A stretch of DNA of 64,000 bases from Apteryx mantelli (taxonomy: Eukaryota > Chordata > Aves > Apterygiformes > Apterygidae), in NCBI RefSeq assembly GCF_036417845.1, contig NC_090002.1, positions 1,674,001-1,738,000 of the forward strand, read 5' to 3'. Positions within the stretch are counted from its first letter, which is position 1. Each line of letters opens with the position of its first letter. This document shows positions 35,840 to 48,864 of this stretch, one piece after another. The notes under the pieces are model-generated. The model was not told where the DNA came from, made no database searches, and was given only the letters and a program-made list of their open reading frames with translations. A program made the translations under genes and the position numbers.

Positions 35840-38800
35840 GTCATGTGTCATCACTTGAGGCACTCCTCTGCTTGGCTACCCACCACAGCTTTGCTCACCC
35901 ACGTGTTGGGACATAACCTTCATTTCTCACTGTGTCCCGCAGGAACATGCAGTGCATGGTGAGGAGCAGTAATCACTAGGTGCTGCAACTTGTGTTCCAC
36001 GAGAGCCCCTGGTCCAGTCATGGTCTGTCTATCTACATTGCAATATTGCAGTCTATCTTCCCTGCCCAACAAGGTTAGCCTAGTTCAAAAGGTCTTTCCA
36101 GATGAATCCCAATGCTGCTTTTTCCTTATATTGTCAGCGTTTCATTCCTAGGAACATTCTGTAAGACCTATCTGCAGTCTACCTAAAATGGTTCACCTAA
36201 ATCTAGACGCCTGACTGTGCGTGGGTAGTGTGTATGTAAAACCCTGTGGGTTTCCCAGACAAAAAAAATTAATGTTTTTGCTTCTACTGACTATGGTGAG
36301 TGTGAGCTGTCACACAGTAAAAAGCAAACAGCTAGATTTCTTCTTAAATTCCTTTAGTTGCCATCAGAGAAAAGCAGAACTGTTTACAAAGAGATGAGTG
36401 TATCATCCTGGCTCAGCACCTGTACTCCTGCAGAAAACCTTTCAAAACCATACTGATTTCCAAGAAACTGCTACTATTCCCTCTTGCACCCACTCTTTAT
36501 CGCTTATTTTTCATGGCTCTTTCTGAAAGTAAAATGTTTTGCTAAGTCCCCTTAGCAGAAAAAAACTCATACAGAGGTAGAAAACAGCAAGCAATTTTGT
36601 GTTGTGGGTATGCTGCTGTTGGTACCAAAGAGCATGTCCCAGTGGTTTGTATCACAGAGGAACAGAAACTCTCCAGATGGAAATTGCTGTTCAGATCCTT
36701 TGTAGTATTGGCTTAGCCTTGCTTAGCCTTTCTATCTTAGAAAGGTGTATTGAGTGTGATAGCTGTCAGCCTGCTGCGGAGTTTAGCATACTGCTGGACA
36801 GTCAGGTTTCAACAACTGTGTAGTTATGGTGACAATTACCACTGTTGCCTTGGCTGCCGAGCACCTGTATTTATAAGGAAAATAAAGATGAACGGTCAAA
36901 AATAAAGGGAGACTCTTGAAAACAGAAACAGGAGAGTTTCCTTTGTCTGGGTTTTTCTCCTCCAATAAAGATCAGCATACCCCTTCCCCTGGAATCTGTT
37001 AAATCAAATTATTTTGGTTTAATGGGTAACCTTTTTCCCCATCTCTTTTAGCAGCAGAGGAGGAGAGGGAAAGTAAAGCAGGACAGGAAGAGGTAGCCAG
37101 AATTGGCATTGGCTATACCTTGTGCTTGTAGGCTGATCACCTAATATAAGGTGATGCAGAGAGATTAGGGAAGCTGAGAGTGGTGAACTGAAGTGGAGAA
37201 TCCATTGCTGCTAGACCACTGACAGTCAATGAGAAAACCTGTGCCAGCATCTCAGGGCTGGAGTCGCTGCTATAGAGACTGTATCCAACTCAGTGGCAGG
37301 TTGCTAAAACAGCCAAAGGACCCAAGAGGTAGACTGACTCTGAAGGACCAGACAACATCAAGCTGACTGCTCTGAAAAGGAGTTTGGCTTTTTTTTTTTT
37401 TTTTTTTTTGGACAGCATGGGTGGTATTGACTGAATGCAGTAATTGGCTGAGCAGTCTGGTCTTCAGAACTGAACCTAACCCATCAGTATGTACTAGGAA
37501 CTGTTCCAGTCTGGGGTGGGGGAGGACAGAGATCCAGAAGCAGAGATTTGCTTCTCATCTCCTTTATCTCAGATGTGCTGAGCGTGTTGCAAGTGCTCGT
37601 AAATCCCTATAACAACAATCTGGAAGAGACTAGTGGAAGGACAGAGAGCTGAGCCTTGCTTGGGCAAGCTGCCTGGCCACAAGCTTTGACTGTGCTGCTA
37701 CCATTTCAATTTATTTAACATAGGAAGGATGATTTAACCCACCTCATCCACACTAGACAAGGAAGAAAAATACACTTCTTTAAAACAGCTAAGTTAGAAA
37801 TCAGCATTTCTGCAATACAGCTGGATCAGTCTACCCCTATTTTTAACCGCTGGCCAAACTCTCTGCACCAGCTGGGCTCATTCCTGTAAATGGTTCTGCT
37901 CCCCAAACTGAAGGCTGTTGTGGATAAGGAGGTCTCTGTGAGGCACTGCAAAAATGCCCCTTTCCCCAGGGCTGTTCTTGCACAAGGTGAGCCTAACGTG
38001 CCACCCCTCAGGTGTGCTGCCAGAGGTAATCTGAATATTGGCTCTGAAAGTGTGGCAAAACCTCTTATTGGAAGGAAAATGTGTAAGGAGCCACCTGAGG
38101 GCTGGGCCGAGCTCAGATGGGAAAGCTGGCACCTCTGAGAAGGAGATGGTGTGATGCTCTGATGAGCTGAGTGTCCCTGCATGTGGAGGAAGAAGGCAGG
38201 GAATGGCAGGGAGGTTGTTTGTAGGATGTCAGCAACACCACAGGTGAGTTCTCAGCCATGTCTGTCACCAGCTGAAATATTCTTGCTAGGGTGTGTGTGT
38301 GTGAAGGAATGGGGGGGGGGGGGTTCTCCCTGTTCAGTGCTGAGACCACATGTTGTTGAGGAGAACTAGTGTCCAAGGCAGGGGATGGAGATAATACTGA
38401 TGCTCTGTTGTGAAGGACACAAACTGAGTGAAAGTTTCATGTCACAAGTCATGGAAGGTAACTGATTCAACAGGGCCTGAGAGTCTGCTCCTGAGCAGTT
38501 GGTGCTGGACAAATCAGTGAATCAGCTAGCTCAGTTAATCTAAGAGGGTTACAGTCAACGATTTATTTTGTCTTCTTATTGCATAGTAAGCATCTGCACC
38601 AGTTGCAAATGAATCCCTATTTCTGTGCTCATTGTTGCATTGACATCTGAAGACCACAGAGCTATTGTGAAAGAGAACTGCTCCAACCAAGTCAAAGGAG
38701 AGCCTGTGGATGCTGTATCCATGACGACAGCTCCTTCCACTTTCAAACATTCGACACCAATTAAAGGGAGTCTTCCCAGTGTTAATAATGGGACTAGAGA

Positions 38801-38880
38801 TGCCAGATCATTGAGCTGGATGTGGGAACTGTGGGATACTGTCCTTAGTTCTGTCAGCTGCCTGTGGGGAGACTTTTTTT
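35840..38880. other. Intergenic, no gene seen
   Basis: AT-richer sequence with only short frames. It includes a 21-T run (37389-37409) and a G run near 38314. Confidence 0.45.
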
Positions 38881-38884
38881 GCGG

Positions 38885-38998
38885 CCCTTCAGCTCCTTGT
38901 CCCCATCTTTAAAATGGAGATCATGATTTTGACCTTCTTCTGCAAAATGCTTTGTGATCTGCTAATGAAAAGTGCCATATAAAATATAGGGATTAGTG
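38885..38998 (+). mobile_element. MIR-like (CORE-type) SINE fragment
   Basis: The order CCCCATCTTTAAAATGGAGAT, then GCTTTGTGATCTGCTAATGA, then AAAGTGCCATATAAAATA, resembles the 3' half of ancient amniote MIR-type SINEs (CCCCATCTGTAAAATGGGGAT, then GCTTTGAGATC, then AAAGCGCTATAT). It is old and diverged. Confidence 0.5.
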
Positions 38999-38999
38999 A

Positions 39000-41900
39000 T
39001 TATAAACTCCACACTTACCATTCAAAAGGCAGCTCATGCTCAAGACAAGCCACAGTCCCTGTAACTAGAGAAATACAGTTCCTCTGCGTAGATCTGATGA
39101 GCACCAGTTTTCAAGTCCTTGACTTCACTTCACCAGGAGTAAGAGGCACATTCAGCCTCCGATGCAGTGATGTGCATATGCAGACGTTTGACTCTGAGCA
39201 TGTAAGCAGAGCCACCAGGAGGACAGGCTGGGCTCTGCTGCTCGTCAAAGTTTGCTCCTTCTGCTGGACCTGGGTGATCTGACACAGCGACTGCACAAAA
39301 TAGATTTCTCCCCCCCCCCCCGAGAAAGTACCAGCAGCTGGCCTCCGCTGGCATCCCCTTTAGCAGGACCAGGACTTCTAGGCAGGCTGGATTACAGTGC
39401 AATTTTTGGCTGAAGCAGAGCTCATGTTGGATTACCCATACAAGACCATGCAAAACGCTCCAACAGCGTTCTTCACTCAGCAGTTGACATCTGGCTAACT
39501 GCACTTGGTTTCAATTCAGAAGACATCTGGGGGGCTTGCAATATGCATGTGAGCAGAGGGGGTTGTTGCTCTTCAGCAGCGCAAAGTAGGAGGTCTGAAT
39601 GCCCTTCTGCTCTACAACACGCTTGCTCAGACTGCACCAGCCTTTTCCAGGCACCTCTGATTCACGTCATCAGCAGATAACTTAGGCCCAATAGTTGAAG
39701 AGAGCACCCACTAAACTGTCAGAAAGACCCTGTAAACTATTCAGAAATTTCATCTGAATTCCCTTCCGTACAAAGATACTGGAGCTTGAAATATGTACAG
39801 AGCACCAAGGAATAGGCTCTAGCAGCAGATTTTTAAATCAGTGCTTTAGGCAATCTCCTTAGCAGCTTGTTAGATGTTTTATAAGTGTCCTTCCCAGCTA
39901 CAGAAGAAATAATAATACTAACGATTGTGTCAGATACAAAATAATTTTGCAGCCTTTTTCTCTGCAAGCTCTCCAGTTTTGATAAATCATACACCCTTCC
40001 ATGCAAGGAAAGGTATCTAAAACCATAGTACAGACAGCGTGGCAGGAAGACAAAAAAAAAGCCAGGGCCATCTTTTTCTGAGTTAGTTCCAGCCAATAAT
40101 TTGTTTGCCTTAGCAAGTCATGCATTTGCTGAGCTGTGATACCTTCCCATTAGCATAGCTGAGTGCTCTCTGGGCTCACAGGAGGAGGTGTTAGAATTAA
40201 GCATGGAGAAGCATAATAAAGGAATCAGAGATGGGGTTTTTTTCTTCTTCTTCTCTCTCCTGGTTTTGTTTTTCTGTAGCAGCAAGACTGAAAGATGTGC
40301 AAATGGTTTGGAATCACTTCCCTTACCAAAAATAAAAGTTCTGATTTAAGTAGGGCTGGGAGACTCTGAGAAAGGAAAGAAACTTATGTCTCTTGCTGAG
40401 AGGAGACAGACCCACCTATCTGGAGCCAGACAAAAACTCGAAGAGCTGCCATGCTGCATTTAAGGTGGCCCATCTGGTGCTGGCACTGGTCTCTTGCAAG
40501 CGCATGGACTGCATTAATCTCTCTCTTCCAAGAGAAGTGGGACCCATGCATTGGCATGGCACTCCCGGGTCCTGGTTCTCATGTACCTGTATGTTTCACT
40601 GGTCTGCGAAGTGGACCAGCATGACCAAGAGAGGTGGTGGACATCCAAACTAACCCAGAGCTGGGGTGGAAAGATAGTCACCCTGGCAGTGGCTGCTGTG
40701 GCAGAATATCCCTTCAAGCAGGGAAGTGATTTGAAGCTGAATGTCCAAGGCACTGGGTGAGTGTTTTAACCAGTGAACTGTGAGAACTAATAAGCTCCCT
40801 GCCCAGGATGATTGTCCATGTGGATATGACCACACCTGAGTGATTGCATCAATCAGACAGGAAAAGCTTTCCTAGGTAGAAATATCCCTGCAGATGGCAG
40901 AGATGAAGCAGGGCAGAAAGGACACAGATGCCTTTGCCTTCTACCCAGCAATAAAGCAGTCAGCAGTGAGGGGTTTATTTCTTTGATTTTAAAGATGGAA
41001 TATCATATAGGGGAAGTGGCAAACATATTTTACACTTCTCCTTTGAAATTGCTAGTTTATTTCTAACAAAATCATTGCAACCCAGGCTAGCATTTTTTGA
41101 AGTACCCAGAAGTAGCCAGTAAAAAATCTACATTTCCAGGTATTCTCTGAAACTCTATGTTTAATTTTCATTATGGATGATGGAAAAAGGTCCCAGGAAT
41201 GACTGTAAGAAAAGAAAGAAAAGAAAAAAGATGCCCTGAAATGAGCAGAGGAGAATGAATCTTCAGTGTTCAATGCAGTTACAGACCAAGAATAAATAAC
41301 TTACACTGCTAGATCAATCTTCCTATGCTGATTGTATTCATCTACTCTTTTTGTTCTGAATAATAGAAAACATCACTCCAGACTCTGCGGAAAGTAGACT
41401 GAGACCAACAGCTCCAGTATCAGGGTCTGGGCTCCGATGGTCTGTAGAGCATTTGAGAGGGGGGTGATGGCCTCCTGTTCTGGCCCTCCTCACTTACAGT
41501 TGCTACCTCCTGTTAAATGCAGCTTATTGCGTATGTTACTTTGGGCCAGGACAGCTAGCAGAGCTGCTCCGTCTTTGTTGGTGGGTGAGAGAGAACTCAC
41601 CCTACCCTGTGCAAAGAAAAGACAAGAGCTCATTGCTCTGAGCCGCCCATCACCACACACAGTCCCTGAGCAGTAGAGCAGATGAAGGAGGCTTATGTCT
41701 CATGACTGACAGAAAATCCCGACTGAGGCTTTATCTGGAATTTGTACATCTGCAAAGGCCTTCCCTCTGCAGCTCAGTCTCTGGTGCCTGGCATACTTTG
41801 AGCTCACACGACGATCTTTCTCTCAGTTGGGATACTTACACTACTTCTTATTCAGTTGCCTATTTTTTCACATTTCATAAGAAATTAATTACCTTTGAAC

Positions 41901-43755
41901 CCCCTTCCCTGCTCTGTAAGATCTGGTTGAAATTTAGCCAATGGATTCAGAAACTACTATGTAGGGACAATTTAAAAACCCAAGGAGATACTTACGCTTC
42001 AATGTGAAATAACATATAATCCATTTGAGTTTAATTTATCCACAGCACTTAGAACTTTTTCCTGTGTGTTACCTGATACAATTCTGAGAAAATTATTCCA
42101 GTCCTGTATGTCACCCCCTTTTTTTTTTTGAAGTGCCTGAAGTACACAGCATCACAGTAGCTATTCCCTCCCAAGACCTGCCAGGAACTCCTCAACAGGC
42201 AGAACGGCAGCCTCTGCTCACAACCTCTTCAGTGTGACTGTGGAAGTGGAAAATGTGATTCAAATGAGAAACAAAAGGTCAGAAATCAGCAAATATGTGA
42301 TTCTGATTGAATTTAAATATATGTGTGTGAATATTTAATCACTTAATTGTTACAGCTGTCTCTGAACTCCTGGGCATGGCCGTATAGGTAATGAGCAACT
42401 CAAGTGCAGTGATCTGCTTCAGGGACATCTTTGTCTTCTTTGTTTCCTCTCCATTGCTCTGTGTCTAAAATTTGGGCCTTATCTTGCTTATTCCACTGGC
42501 ACGAGCAGTGATAAACATTGCACATATAGAAATACAGGCCTTGCTCTCTTGGATTCCTGTCGGTAGTTCCGACTTTGGTTTCCAGAATGCTCCTCCTTCC
42601 AAACTGGCATTTCACACTGTTATGGACAGGCACTTTCTATCACAAGGTGGCCTGCAATCCTTTTTAATCTCCCTTCAGTGCATCCTTTTAGGTAGCAGGC
42701 CTAGGGGTACAGCTCAAATCAGCTTAGAGAGGCTTTTTATCCAGATTACACTCCCTCAGTTCCAAATCCCCGTGCCTGGGGAAATGAGAGCCATTGCGCT
42801 GGGACCCAATGAGCTCTTGGCACAGTGCTTGCTGTGCAGCTGCAGCCTCGCGCCAGCAAGCAGGGAGGACACTGCAGACCCACCGCTCAGCATTAGCCCC
42901 ATAAGAGATCCCTGCTCCCTTTTCTATACCTCTGATAGAAAAGTCTCCCAGTAACTGCAGTCTGAGATTAGTAAGAATGACTAACTGGGGCAATATGGTG
43001 TTGTCAGCCCTCCTGTGTATTGCCCTTTTTGGAAAGCACCTGACCTTTAATATCTTTCTTCAAATTGTCTTTCACTGTACCATTGATTAATCCTAAGTAG
43101 ATGTCCTTTTTCCACAAAGCGTGGCTTAGGACTTTCATGGGAGAATGAGGACATACTATCTGGTCCTAGAAGTCTAGAAACTTAGTTTTAGAGAGGAGAT
43201 TCTACGTCATACTTCTTGGCAGGGAGACTGCAGGGCAGGTGTTATTAAGTATACAGATGACTTCTGAAGGAAGGTTGTCTACAGTCAGTTGAATTCTAGT
43301 CACTAAATACGGATGTTGAGGCTTTAGGCTTTCACAGAGCATTTGCAAAATGTTCCAACATTTAAGTGCAGTTAGTAGATTAATTTCACTATGGTTCAAT
43401 TTGCAGTTTAATGGAGTCAAGGTTAGAATGGATTATAGCCATTTAGTCTGGCCTCCAGCTTTAACCACAGTGCAGAATGTTATTCACGGAATTTCACAAA
43501 CATTTTAGGAATATCACTAGTATGTAAACAGCAGCCTATGGACTATCTCAACTCTTTTGCATTTGAATTTCAGAACTGGTGGCCTGAGGGACAGATAGCT
43601 TAAATACTTGTTTTCACAATTTAACTTCCAGTCTTATTTGGTTTTACTATGTCTGGCAATCAAGATCTTTCATGAATGTGCAGTTATGGAAAAACTCTGA
43701 TGCAGTCAAAGGAAGAGCCTGTAACATACACACATTGTTTCCCTCACCTGCAAAA
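39000..43755. other. Intergenic, no gene seen
   Basis: Only short frames without splice support. A 10-C run lies at ~39310. No repeat family was recognised with confidence. Confidence 0.45.
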
Positions 43756-43760
43756 AGCTC

Positions 43761-44534
43761 TGTCATGCTGTCATGCTATGAAGGTTCGATAGCAACGACT
43801 GAGATAGTAATATAATAATAATAAAAAAGATGTTTATTTCCTCACACAAGTTCTTGGATTAGTAACATCCATTAAAATAATGCAATTACTAATTTAGGAA
43901 GGATAACACAAAACCATCAGTTACTAATTTAGAAAGGATAACCTGAAACCGTCGATTACTGCGTTATTAATTGGAAGGACTGCTTATCCCTACTTGAAAG
44001 CTATCTTGTTCACTCTCCTAGTGAGAGGGCTCTCAACCTCGAGGAGTTCCCTTAACCCAGCGTCCCAGGAAAAGGGGAGGGGGGGGAATACTCACGGTCC
44101 AGCCAGAGAGGATGGCCAGGTCATGTTCCCGTCCCTGCTCAAACTCTCCTAGCTCCCAAGTCTCTTTTTATACGGCTGGGGCTCTGGGCAAACACTGCTT
44201 TTGCTGACTTTTTGCGAGTTTCACAATCACAGGACTGTCTGTTTGTCTGCTTGGGGGGACCCTGCTAGCGAGGCAAGACCACAACACCTCCGTATTGTTT
44301 CTTCCCTCCCCGGGGGTCCGTACAGATTCCAGGTGGCAGACTTCTTCAGTCTTGTTAATGCTGCCATTCCGCAGCCTTGCGCATATCATTCCTTGCGCAT
44401 ATCAGTTGGTAGACGACTTTAGTCCTGTTAAGTCCTCTGTTCAACAGCTTTGTGCACCTCAGCTCTTGTGCTCTCAGTTCTTCTGCATATCAATTGACAA
44501 ACTTCAGTCCTGTTAACTCTTCACTCGCCCGTCA
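43761..44534 (-). mobile_element. Solo LTR of an endogenous retrovirus, 774 bp
   Basis: On the minus strand it starts TGACGGGCGAGTGAAG and ends CATGACAGCATGACA. A perfect 5-bp duplication AGCTC flanks it (43756-43760 and 44535-44539). TATAAAAA lies at 44172-44165 and AATAAA at 43838-43833, correctly ordered for U3-R-U5 on the minus strand. Size and 5-bp duplication suggest an ERVL-like element. The U3 end carries related short repeats (GCATATCA, CAGTCCTGTTAA). No viral genes remain. Confidence 0.82.
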
Positions 44535-44539
44535 AGCTC

Positions 44540-47500
44540 CATTTTTTTGGACTGAGAAAGTTAATTCATTTTAAAGAAGATGTTACAGGAGAAACGTGTG
44601 TGTCTACACTCCAGAGCCTGCCTACCTTTAAAATAATGCCCTCCATGACTAATAACAGTGGAGTTTCCAGCAGCCCCATTTTAGAGCAGGCAGGGAACAA
44701 GCCCAGGCAGCCCTCAGCCAGCTGTCCTGAGCCAACATCGGTGCCGCCACAGCTATGGGATCATCCATGCACGAGGGACATCTGGTTCAGCTCCACCTGT
44801 GGCAGAAGGCACTTCTCCTCCTCCTGCTGGAAATCTCCCTTGCAAACCATCTGTATGATGAGAGGCACAATCCTGTGTAATCCTTGCCGCTCAGAGCTCT
44901 AATGATGGTCGTGGTGGGCTGTGGCCAGGAGCTCATGTCCCTGCTTCCAAGGGATTGCTGTTGCTTGTGGCAGGCTTTTCCAGAAATCTCTAAATATCGG
45001 AGAGAGATGCTGCAGCTCAGTTCACAGCTCATGACTTGCCCCTGTTTATTTGGTTGCATGTTCTCAAGTAGCCTTTGTTTGCATTATTATCTGGAGCAGT
45101 GTGATATGACTGTCCTACTTTGCCTCCTGTAAAAATAACGCAGAAATAAGGTTTGATCTCTTTCCAGCCACAGAGATAATTGTGAGCTGTTTGCATCCAA
45201 GATCTGCCTGGTAGGTCGTTGCAGCTATTTTAAAATAATTCCTTTAAAGTTATTTTTTTTTTCTTTTTTGATGGGGTCACTGAGATTGGTGGTAAATCTT
45301 GATACACCTGTCAAAATACTTTTTTTCACTGAGAGAACATCTTGTATTACATGTCTCAGCGTTAGCATATTTTAATACATATCCCTTTCTTTTTCTAGTC
45401 TTTAAAATAGTTTTGAAGATACAGGTTTCAAATCTTTTATTGTACATCTTTTCATAGAAATGTCTTCATAACTGCTTCTTTCTTTCTTTTGAAATCAGAT
45501 TTCCTTCTGATAGGATCAGATCTGAAATCATTTGTTATGTTCTTTGTATTTTTCATTTCTGAAGTCAGTCATTGCTTTTCATACTGTTTCTGGGGGATTT
45601 TTTGAGGCTTTTGTACTTTTTTCTGTTCTTTTAACACTGATTCTCATGTTTGTCATACAATTTTATTTCTGGTGTCTTTATTCTCTGCTTTATGTGATCT
45701 TTTCTGTTGGTTCTTTCCTGCAAGTTTTCTGACTAAATTTCTTTAATTTCCAGTTGATGTACTTCACCTAAGTATTGCTGTCATGAAAGAAAACTGGAAG
45801 AAATATTATAGACTTTATTCTAGTTTAACTGTCTAATAAAGAGATAGAAGGAATGGGAAAAACAAGCTTCCTATAAATCTAATTAATAGATTTCTGAGTT
45901 GGCTGTTAGGAAGCCATGGAAGGGGAGCTAAATGCCAGAGCATGCAGCTCTGTTCAGTGTGCATCACAGTAAGCGAACAAGGATGTTATTAGCGCTGCAA
46001 GGAGGAGTTTCTGAGCAGCGCAGAGATGACCACTGCATCTCCCTGCCATCAGAGAACTCTGGGAGCACCATGTTCACAACGAGCCAGGTCATCCGGGGTT
46101 TGGATTGACAGCATCAAGGGCCAGGTTCAAATTTAAAGGAGCCTCTAAGAAAACGCTGGCTGATATTCCCATGCAGAAACCTCAGCAAATTCAGCGACAT
46201 TTTGGATGCCTCAATTTTCTCTCAAAGAGGTTGTTGCTTAACAAGGCACTTCATGATATGCTTCACTTTTTTTAACAGGAACACCTCTGAAACCTACCAA
46301 AACATGGTGTGTAAAATCTACCTGTTCCCATCTGGCCCACAGGGCCCTCTTTCCACCTGACATCACCCAAAAATGCCTCCTTTCAGGGTTGCTTCTCCCT
46401 GGGATCTTCTTGGAGAGGGTGGTCTCAGCCCCCAGGACAAGAGTACAAATAGGAAGACAAGAACAGGAAGAATCCTCTGAAAATTTTAAAGCAAAGACAC
46501 TGAAATGACCACAGTTTGTTTACAGCAGCAAAACCAGGTAGGGGAATGAGGTTTGTAAAAACCTCAGCAGTGATCACGATGACGGGATCTTATGAACTTC
46601 TCTCCTCCATTCCTCAGAGCAAGAGTGTGGGGGCTTTCAGTGCTGCCAAAGAGCAACAGACTCCAAAACAGCAAAAAAATCCTGTTTTTCTTCTCGGCAA
46701 TCAAATGTGGAACTCGGTGTCATGGGGAGGCCTTTAGCCCAGGAGTGTAATATTGAAAAATGGGATAGGTCTGTTATATGAGTATAGGTGATAATTGGTG
46801 TAACTAACAAAATGAAATCTGTGAAGGCAGCTTAAAACCGTAAGGTTAGGGCTGAGAGCGGAAAGGATCACTTTAAAGACCTATACCCCTGGGGGGGGGG
46901 GGGGGAGTTGTACCATCTTCTGTAACAGCTGATGCTGGACTCCGTCTGGTAGAAGATTTTAGACCTAGAGGGTCCTGGTGCTCTGAAGTAGTGCAGTAAT
47001 CCTTGTTTTTCTTCAGTGACACTTCCTCTTACTGTGGACCTAAACTCTGGGCTGTGCATAGCTGGTGGAGGACCAATGACATGTTCTTAACCATTCCCAA
47101 GAGATGAACCCCTAGGAAACAGCAGCCACGATGTGAGTGATGCCTCCGGAGAGCTGATGGTCACCCACTGCGCTGCCCATGGAGCAGACTTGGGGCTTAC
47201 TTTTAATGGAAAAGTAATGTATTTCACAAACATAAGTGACTTCCAAAGAAGAACAGCATCTAGCTGTGGATCCAGCCAAGCCTTGTTGGGGACATAAATT
47301 AGCAGTTGCTCTCGAAGGTGGATCTCCTTAAGGAGAAGAAATGAAGTTATTTCTATCAGATTCTGGCTGTCAATGGAAGGTGATGTATGGCATATTCTGA
47401 AGTCTGGATAGAGGTACATCTTTTCACTGTCTTTCCACAAGAATTCAAAAGGGTGTTGTTATATAGCAGGGTGAAAATTCAGGGACAGTAATATAGCAGC

Positions 47501-48640
47501 TGAGCACTGATGTAAAAAATTAACTAGCAATTTAGAAAAACATATCCAGATACCGAAAAAGGCTGGAATGAATTGTATTCAGCTGCTGTTTTTTACATTT
47601 CTCACGCTCTTCTTGTTTCTTCAATTTCTTATGTCCCACGCTGTTCTCACTGTATCTGTTCTTGATGCTACTGCACTGCCACGGCAAGTTTCCCACTCTG
47701 CTGGGGGTGGAGAGCAGCAGCCAAGGATTCAACGAGGGACTCTCTCAAGGCATTTCTGCTGCTTCTATTTAACTAATAGAATCGGTTTTTAACATTGCTG
47801 TTGAGGTCTAACTGAGGGCTCTGGCAATGGTGTGCGGTGCATATACCCATGATCCCAAATGAGAAGTGAGACTCTGCTGCAACGATCTTCCAGCCAGAGT
47901 AGGGCAGGTAGCAAGCAGGAGAGATGTCAGAAAACCATGAGACATCGCTAATAAAATTAGCAACGGTCCAAGCTGCCAGCGTGTGGCAGAGGGCTTTGCA
48001 ACATCACGGCCAAACTGAGGGCTAAGGCAAGAGGAGACGGTCTTTGCAGGTCTGCTTCTTCCTTGGAAGCAGTGGAGGAAGCATCTGGCTGCTCCCACCG
48101 GGTTTGGGGCGAGCCATACATGCGAGGCAGGCTGGGGACAGCACCACCGCCTGCCAGTGGCCTGAGAGATGCAAAGGCGAGCTCACAGTGAGGCTACAGC
48201 CTAGGGGATTCCCAGGAAGGACATGAATCCAGGACTGCCTTGTCTGCATGCCACCTCCGGAGCAGCAAGGAAAAAGAGCAATTTCCTGGGCCCTCCTGTG
48301 GTGTCACTGCCCTCCTTACTCTAAAGACAGCCAAGAAAGATGTGCAACTTTTTTCCTTTTTTCCACAGTATTCAGCTTTCCCTTGGAAGGGGTTAGCAAA
48401 GCCAGGCCTCACCACAGCCTCCCCAGAGCCTCCCTAGCTCAAAGGTTGCTAATTTTGAATGATTTACCCCCCTCCATCTGTAGGAAGGGGGAAATCCCCA
48501 TGTGCCCAACAGTAAAATGGAGTAGTTATCTGACCTTTTAAAAGGAATGTTTTCTGTGTAAGGAAACAGAGCTAGCCAGAGAGAAATTGTTCTGTGAAGA
48601 GCAGGAATATCATGAGGCCTTTTCTCCGTTTCTAAGAATC
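44540..48640. other. Intergenic, no gene seen
   Basis: Includes a T-rich stretch (~45230-45780) and a G run at ~46891-46905. No supported exon was found. Confidence 0.45.
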
Positions 48641-48644
48641 ACTG

Positions 48645-48862
48645 TCACAGAATCACAGAATCACTGAGGTTGGAAGGGACCTCTGGAGATCACCTAGTCC
48701 AACCCCCCCTGCTCAAGCAGGGTCACCTAGAGCACATTGCACAGGATCTCATCCAGGCGCTTTTTGAGTATCTCCGGAGAAGGAGACTCCACCACCTCTC
48801 TGAGCAACCTGTTCCAGTGCGCTGTTACCCTCACAGTGAAAAAGTATTTCCTCATGTTCAAG
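48645..48862 (-). mobile_element. CR1 LINE, 3' end fragment
   Basis: The plus strand shows the complement of the avian CR1 3' UTR: repeated CACAGAATCA, then GAGGTTGGAAGGGACCTC, then GATCACCTAGTCCAACC, then CTCAAGCAGGGTCACC, and on to CTCATGTTCAAG. The element is therefore in minus orientation, truncated at its 5' end as is usual for CR1. Confidence 0.92.
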
Positions 48863-48864
48863 TA

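Noticed and set aside
39833..40125. Two overlapping minus-strand frames with Tyr/Leu/Arg-rich wording
   Set aside because: They looked at first like a decayed gene, but neither has a family match or intron signals.
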